A DNA stretch of 64,000 bases, from the NCBI RefSeq assembly GCF_026262645.1, contig NZ_SHNO01000002.1, forward strand, positions 186,001-250,000, written 5' to 3'. A model generated the notes under the pieces. The model was not told the DNA's origin, made no database searches, and was given only the letters and a program-made list of their open reading frames with translations. This DNA is from Candidatus Marimicrobium litorale. Lineage in GTDB: Bacteria; Pseudomonadota; Gammaproteobacteria; Pseudomonadales; Halieaceae. Made by a program: the position numbers and the translations under genes. Positions within the stretch are counted from its first letter, which is position 1, and each line of letters starts with the position of its first letter. Shown here piece by piece: positions 59,251 through 64,000 of the stretch.

Positions 59251-60894
59251 CTAGACCGCTCGTTGATTTACTGAAATTCGGAAGCAGCTCTCGTCCCTGC
59301 GAGTCAATCGATAGCTGATATCCGCATCGTTGATCTGGCACAATTCCTTGCAAAGATACAGGCCCATTCCGCTGCCTTCTTGCATCGTGGTGTAAAAGGG
59401 TTCAAATAATTTACTCAGCTCGCGGGTAGGGACGCCCTCACCCTCGTCGACAATATCAATTTGGCACATATGCAGTGCGGAGTCGATCTCGACCTCTATA
59501 CGGGCTGATTCCCTGCCGTTCGCCAGTTTGCCGTGACGCAGCGCGTTGTCTAACAGGTTGGTCAGCACGCGTTGCAGGTTTTCTGGATCAAACTCAATCA
59601 ATAATTCCTTGAATTCGCATTGGATAGTCACTTCCGCAGGTCGGTGAAGGGCGTTCAGGTATTCGCCGACAAATGCCGTCAGCCAAGGGGCAAGCACCAG
59701 GTGTTCGGGCTTGGGGGGCTCACGCCGGGAAATTTGCATCACGCTTTCTACCGTCTGATTTACCCGCTCGCAGTGGTGTTGGATGATTTCTGCCATGCGT
59801 GCATCAGAGCTTTCCAGCTTGGGGGACTCGCTGAGTAACTGCGCCGCGTGGCTGATGGCTCCGAGCGGGTTACGAATTTCGTGGGCAATACTGGCGGTCA
59901 GGCGGCCCAGTGAATTCAGTTTGAGGGATTGTGCGTACTGGGTAACAGGCGAATAGTCCTCGACAAAGACAAGGGTCTCGCTATTGGTATTGGACTGTAG
60001 CTCGCGGAAGTGTGCGATGATTGGCGTGGCGCCGTCCACAATGGTAAATGGTTTTGCTCGATGCGTGCCGAAGTTTTTCCAGTGCTCAAACTGGTGCGCC
60101 AGGTCCGGCGAGTAATCGCCAATACGCCTTCCCTGTGCAACGGCAACCGGCCGTTCAGGGGTCAGGAACTCGCTTGCGGCTTTATTCATTATTCTGACGA
60201 TGCCGCTGTCACTGACAAGTAAAATACCGGTTTGCATGTGCTGTACAATTTGTTCATTGAGGCGTTGAAGGCTATAAAGGTCAGTCGCTCGATTGCGGGC
60301 AAGCTCCTCAGCGTGTCCGAGCCGGTAGGCGATGGGCTGTACCATGAGGGATACACCGAAAATCAGTAGTCCCAAAATCCCCGCAGGGAAGAATGCGCTG
60401 GTGTCCAGCTCGCTCTGCAGGATCAACCATGACGTATCGAGCAACAATGCCAGCACACTGATGGCAGCGACCAGTGTGGCGAGTGTGCGATTAACGATCA
60501 GTACCGCACTGGCAGCGACCGTTACTACCAACAAGACCGGTAGCCCGCTGATGACCCCGCCACTGCTGCTGGCCAGCAGGGTGAGGGCTATAATGTCGAC
60601 AATAAAAACCATCAACATCAGGTGCTGGTTTTCACTGAGTCGCATCGACAGCGAGCCAATAAGGGGAATACTGGTGGCGAGGTAGGCAAGGGCGACAGTG
60701 GTGTAGAGAGTGGGGTTTAGAGTGCCGACCAGTTGCCGGGTATTGGGGCTGACCAGCATGATCAGCAGTACGAGTGACAGCAGGGATCGGTAGCCCACGT
60801 ATACCCGAAACATCGCGAGGTTTTGCAGGCTGAGTGGAGAAGCCTGAGGTGTGGTCAGTATGGCTGGGCGATTCACCTTACGTTGGCCTGTCAC
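59251..60894 (-). CDS. pilS: Sensor histidine kinase PilS
   Basis: 547 residues. Six hydrophobic helices in the first 190 residues, a PAS-like segment (ILLVSDSGIVRIMNKAASEFL), HisKA with IAHEIRNPLGAISHA (His338) and an HATPase with NLLDNALRHG and GSGMGLYLCKEL. Controls type IV pilus expression through PilR; in Pseudomonas it monitors pilin level in the membrane. GTG 60894 start. Confidence 0.93.
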   Translation of the reverse strand: MTGQRKVNRPAILTTPQASPLSLQNLAMFRVYVGYRSLLSLVLLIMLVSPNTRQLVGTLNPTLYTTVALAYLATSIPLIGSLSMRLSENQHLMLMVFIVDIIALTLLASSSGGVISGLPVLLVVTVAASAVLIVNRTLATLVAAISVLALLLDTSWLILQSELDTSAFFPAGILGLLIFGVSLMVQPIAYRLGHAEELARNRATDLYSLQRLNEQIVQHMQTGILLVSDSGIVRIMNKAASEFLTPERPVAVAQGRRIGDYSPDLAHQFEHWKNFGTHRAKPFTIVDGATPIIAHFRELQSNTNSETLVFVEDYSPVTQYAQSLKLNSLGRLTASIAHEIRNPLGAISHAAQLLSESPKLESSDARMAEIIQHHCERVNQTVESVMQISRREPPKPEHLVLAPWLTAFVGEYLNALHRPAEVTIQCEFKELLIEFDPENLQRVLTNLLDNALRHGKLANGRESARIEVEIDSALHMCQIDIVDEGEGVPTRELSKLFEPFYTTMQEGSGMGLYLCKELCQINDADISYRLTRRDESCFRISVNQRAV

Positions 60895-61053
60895 TGTCCC
60901 GTCTTGTTCGAGTCAGTGTAACAGGCATTGACGACAAAGTGATGGGGCGAGGACGCCTCCACAGGTAATCGGCTATTCAGGGGGTAGCGAAGAAGGTCAG
61001 TTTTACGGACAATAGCGGCCCTTGCCCTGTCGGGCCGAAGACCAGAGAGTGAC

Positions 61054-62685
61054 ATGAGCACGCTGCATATCCTGATGGCCCAAATGAATACCATGGTTGG
61101 CGACTTCGAGGGCAATACAGCGAAAGTTTTGGCGGTTTTGGCGCGTGCTGAACAAGCACACGCGGCACCCGTCGTGGTATTTCCCGAACTGACACTGACA
61201 GGCTACCCGCCAGAAGATTTGCTATTGCGACCCAGCATTGCACCCCGTGTTGCGCAGTCGCTGGCACATATCTGTTCGGCTATGAACGGCGGTACCTATG
61301 CCATCATCGGTTACCCGCTGCTGGAAGATGGGGTGCTTTACAACGCGGTTGGCGTGTTGCATCGGGGCCGCGTTTTGGCTCAGTACCGTAAACAATGCCT
61401 GCCCAATTATCAGGTCTTTGATGAAAAGCGCTATTTCAGTCCGGGCAGCGATGCCTGTGTGTTGGAGATCGAGGGCGTAACAGTGGGTCTCACGATTTGC
61501 GAGGATATCTGGGAGAAAGAACCGGCTCTGCAGGCATCCAGGGCAGGCGCCCAGGTATTGCTGAATATCAACTCCTCGCCTTTCCACCGGGGCAAGCGCG
61601 GTGAGCGTTGGGCGACGCTGGGTGAGCGCGCGAAGCAAAGTGCTATGCCTATCGTCTATGTTAATCAGGTGGGCGGACAGGATGAATTAGTTTTCGACGG
61701 TGCGTCTTTTGCGGTTGCAGCTGATGGAGCGGTTAAGGCGACTGCTCCCGGCTTTGAAGAGGGAGAATACTGGTTGCAACTCGATAGCGGGACGCAGCCG
61801 GCTACGTTGACTGGTTGCGATGCGCACCCCCAGGAGGATGATCTCGAAGCCGTGTGGCGAGCTCTGGTTCTTGGTGTCAGGGATTATGTGAATAAAAATG
61901 GCTTCCCTGGCGTTGTGTTGGGTTTGTCAGGCGGAGTTGATTCAGCCCTGACCCTCGCCGTAGCCGTCGAAGCGCTGGGTCCGGAGCGGGTCGAGGCGGT
62001 TATGATGCCCTTTCGCTATACCTCGCAGATGAGCGTGGAGGATGCCGCGGAGCAGGCGGCGACACAGGGTGTAACTCACAAAGTAATATCGATAGAGTCG
62101 ATCTACGAAGCGTTCATGGCGAGTCTTGCGGAGGAGTTCGCAGACACGCTTGCCGATACCACAGAGGAAAACCTTCAAGCGAGGTGTCGCGGCGTCCTGT
62201 TGATGTCTATCTCCAACAAGAAGGGCTGCCTGGTGCTCACCACAGGCAACAAGAGTGAAATGGCGGTGGGTTATTCTACGTTATATGGCGATATGGCCGG
62301 TGGTTTTGACGTACTTAAGGATGTGCCCAAGACCTTGGTCTTCGAACTTTGCCGTTACCGTAATTCACTGGGCCCCTGTATTCCGCAGCGTGTCATCGAC
62401 CGTCCGCCCTCCGCCGAACTGGCACCGGACCAGAAAGACGAGGACAGTCTGCCGCCTTACGCTGTGCTGGATCGTATCCTGGCGCTCTACGTCGAGCAGG
62501 ATTATAGCGCGGAGGCAATCATAGCCTCCGGGCTGGACAGGGAGCAGGTGCACCGTGTTATCCGTCTCGTCGACGTGAATGAGTACAAGCGCCGACAGGC
62601 GCCCATCGGGGTGAGAATTACACAGCGAGGTTTCGGACGTGATCGCCGCTACCCGATTACCTCGGCCTGGCGGCCGGGTGAATAG
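61054..62685 (+). CDS. nadE: Glutamine-dependent NAD+ synthetase NadE
   Basis: 543 residues. N-terminal nitrilase-type glutaminase with Glu45 (FPELTLTGYPPEDLL), Lys113 (YRKQC) and Cys149 (TICEDIWE); C-terminal ATP-pyrophosphatase domain with P-loop LGLSGGVDSALTL and TTGNKSEMAVGYSTLYGD. Last step of NAD synthesis, using glutamine as nitrogen donor. Convergent with bamD, 15-base gap. Confidence 0.97.
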   Translation: MSTLHILMAQMNTMVGDFEGNTAKVLAVLARAEQAHAAPVVVFPELTLTGYPPEDLLLRPSIAPRVAQSLAHICSAMNGGTYAIIGYPLLEDGVLYNAVGVLHRGRVLAQYRKQCLPNYQVFDEKRYFSPGSDACVLEIEGVTVGLTICEDIWEKEPALQASRAGAQVLLNINSSPFHRGKRGERWATLGERAKQSAMPIVYVNQVGGQDELVFDGASFAVAADGAVKATAPGFEEGEYWLQLDSGTQPATLTGCDAHPQEDDLEAVWRALVLGVRDYVNKNGFPGVVLGLSGGVDSALTLAVAVEALGPERVEAVMMPFRYTSQMSVEDAAEQAATQGVTHKVISIESIYEAFMASLAEEFADTLADTTEENLQARCRGVLLMSISNKKGCLVLTTGNKSEMAVGYSTLYGDMAGGFDVLKDVPKTLVFELCRYRNSLGPCIPQRVIDRPPSAELAPDQKDEDSLPPYAVLDRILALYVEQDYSAEAIIASGLDREQVHRVIRLVDVNEYKRRQAPIGVRITQRGFGRDRRYPITSAWRPGE

Positions 62686-62700
62686 TTTCGCGGTGCGCGC

Positions 62701-63570
62701 CTAAACCTCTGGACGGTTATCGAACTGGGGCGGTTGCGGCGGATCAAACAACCCCAGTGTCAGTGCATTGACCCAGGAGCGCTGCACACCGTCGAGGGTA
62801 TAGGAGCTCTTGAACTGGCCGTTTTTATCCACCGACGGGTGGTTGGGGAAGTTCTTGGCCAATACCGCAATGGATTCTTCTGCCAGCTCATCCATATTCA
62901 GCAGGATGTAGCCCTGCGCCATAACGGCCAGCCCATCGGCGACAGCGGGCGTGCGCTGAAAATTTTCGACCACGTAGCGCCCACGGTTAGCGGCCGCAAG
63001 ATAGGCTCCCCGGCGAAGATAGTAGTTGGCGATATTGATCTCGTGGCGCGCCAGCAGATTACGCAGCGCGATCATGCGGGCCTCCGCGTCGGCGGCGTAG
63101 GGGCTGGCCGGGAAGCGCGCCAGTAGCTGCGCAAACTCTGCAAAGGCCTCGCGAGCCTGACTGGTGTCGCGCTTGGTGTTATCGGTCGGTACAAAGCGCG
63201 CGAATATGTCCTCGTTGGCCGTGTAGGCGGCCAGACCCTTCATGTAGTAGGCATAGTCTACATTGGGGTCTCCAGGATGCAGGCGAATAAAGCGGTCTGC
63301 AGCCTCCACGGCCGCTTCGTGTTCATAGGCATTATAGTGCGCGTAAATCAGCTCGAGCTGCGCCTGCTCGGCGTACTTGCCGAACGGATAGCGCGCTTCC
63401 AGTTGCTGGAAGCTGCGTACCGCGAGATCATAGTTCTCACTGCGCAGGTAGCCCTGTGCCTCATCGTAAATCTGCTGCTCGCCTGCGTCCGCGCCGATCT
63501 CTGGCAGTTCGTCGTTGCCGGAGCAAGCACACAGGGCAAGGCCGATAATCAGGGTCAGAACGTATTTCAT
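62701..63570 (-). CDS. bamD: Outer-membrane assembly lipoprotein BamD
   Basis: 289 residues. Signal peptide and lipobox LCAC (MKYVLTLIIGLALCACSG), then five TPR-like repeats (YDEAQGYLRSENYDLAVRSFQQLEARYPFGKYAEQAQ...). The partner of BamA in barrel insertion; bamE is also in the window. ATG 63570 is preferred over 63591, which adds seven residues before the signal peptide. Divergent from rluD, the usual arrangement. Confidence 0.96.
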   Translation of the reverse strand: MKYVLTLIIGLALCACSGNDELPEIGADAGEQQIYDEAQGYLRSENYDLAVRSFQQLEARYPFGKYAEQAQLELIYAHYNAYEHEAAVEAADRFIRLHPGDPNVDYAYYMKGLAAYTANEDIFARFVPTDNTKRDTSQAREAFAEFAQLLARFPASPYAADAEARMIALRNLLARHEINIANYYLRRGAYLAAANRGRYVVENFQRTPAVADGLAVMAQGYILLNMDELAEESIAVLAKNFPNHPSVDKNGQFKSSYTLDGVQRSWVNALTLGLFDPPQPPQFDNRPEV

Positions 63571-63688
63571 GGATTCACCTAATGACTGCACAGGGGCTGC
63601 CTATTGCCGTGCTAGACTTCAACGACGTGTGGCAACCGGTAGGTTGGTATTTAACCACAGGCGGGCGGACGCATAAACAGGAATCGTC

Positions 63689-64000
63689 ATGGGTGAAAAG
63701 GTGGAATTGCAGGCCAGTGTGCCGCAGGAGATGCATGGTCGTAGATTGGACCAGGTCGCTGCCGAGCTGTTTCCGAGCTACTCGCGCTCCCGATTGCAGT
63801 CCTGGATAAAGCAGGGATCCCTCAGTGTTAACGGGGGTTCTGCCCGGCCCAGAGACAAGGTTGCCGTTGGCGCCTGCTTGCGCGTCGATGCGCAGTTGGA
63901 AGCGGAGGTCGGCTGGCAGGCACAGCAACAGTTACCGTTGGATAGCGTGTTTGAGGACGAATCGATACTTGTGCTGAACAAACCCGCAGGGCTGGTTGTG
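63689..64000 (+). CDS. rluD: 23S rRNA pseudouridine synthase RluD (N-terminal part)
   Basis: The first 104 codons; the gene runs off the window end. S4 RNA-binding domain (GRRLDQVAAELFPSYSRSRLQSWIKQGSLSVNG) followed by the start of the catalytic domain (VFEDESILVLNKPAGLVV). Expected to make pseudouridines in helix 69 of 23S rRNA. The bamD/rluD divergent pair supports RluD over its paralogue RluC. Confidence 0.9.
   Translation, partial: MGEKVELQASVPQEMHGRRLDQVAAELFPSYSRSRLQSWIKQGSLSVNGGSARPRDKVAVGACLRVDAQLEAEVGWQAQQQLPLDSVFEDESILVLNKPAGLVV

Overview
The window reads as chromosome of a free-living gammaproteobacterium. Gene order resembles Pseudomonas and the Cellvibrionales/Halieaceae group: smpB, ratA, rnfH, bamE, fur, recN, grpE, dnaK, dnaJ, dapB, and separately murJ, ribF, ileS, lspA, fkpB, ispH and type IV minor pilins with pilSR. 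A Pseudomonas-type Fur, a LLM-class flavin/F420 oxidoreductase, and HrcA/CIRCE together with sigma-32-like promoters fit a marine Halieaceae-like organism. The genus is an inference; no rRNA gene is present to settle it.

Layout. 1-2060 is an AT-richer, gene-poor tract: the end of an unknown gene, a cytosolic trypsin-like protease, and a small secreted NPYG-repeat protein. It abuts the 3' end of the tmRNA gene ssrA (2063-2453, minus), a classic integration site. 2560-12200 holds a large AsmA-like protein, smpB, a Na+-symporter, ratA/rnfH, bamE, fur and recN. 12331-18202 is the heat-shock block hrcA-grpE-dnaK-dnaJ followed by dapB. 18262-28512 is metabolic and accessory: cnoX, a LLM oxidoreductase, aceK, two histidine phosphatases, tesB, a double-TetR regulator, a MATE pump, tag and an enoyl-CoA hydratase. 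28536-35428 is a signalling block on the minus strand: a degenerate ApbE-like protein, a divergent histidine kinase and a 1513-residue hybrid kinase with a beta-propeller sensor. 35683-37543 carries two tandem paralogous GT2 glycosyltransferases, then an alkyltransferase-like protein and fxsA. 38487-40649 is groESL behind a complex promoter. 40783-54477 is mainly housekeeping: class I fumarase, exonuclease I, aspartate carbamoyltransferase, ADP-ribose pyrophosphatase, MurJ, RibF, IleS, LspA, FkpB and IspH. 54656-60894 is the minor pilin operon (fimT, pilV, pilW, pilX, pilE, without pilY1) convergent with pilRS. nadE, bamD and the start of rluD close the window.

Protein quality control is a recurring theme: ssrA and smpB rescue stalled ribosomes; DnaKJ-GrpE, GroESL, CnoX and FkpB fold proteins; BamD and BamE assemble outer-membrane proteins. 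HrcA is encoded beside dnaK, but its only CIRCE operator seen here is 26 kb away at groESL. That site overlaps a sigma-70 promoter, and a sigma-32-like promoter lies just downstream. I did not find a clear-cut undescribed system. The least conventional loci are the ssrA-flanking protease tract, the fused TetR-TetR regulator, the three-gene signalling block, the twin glycosyltransferases and the PilY1-less pilin operon.
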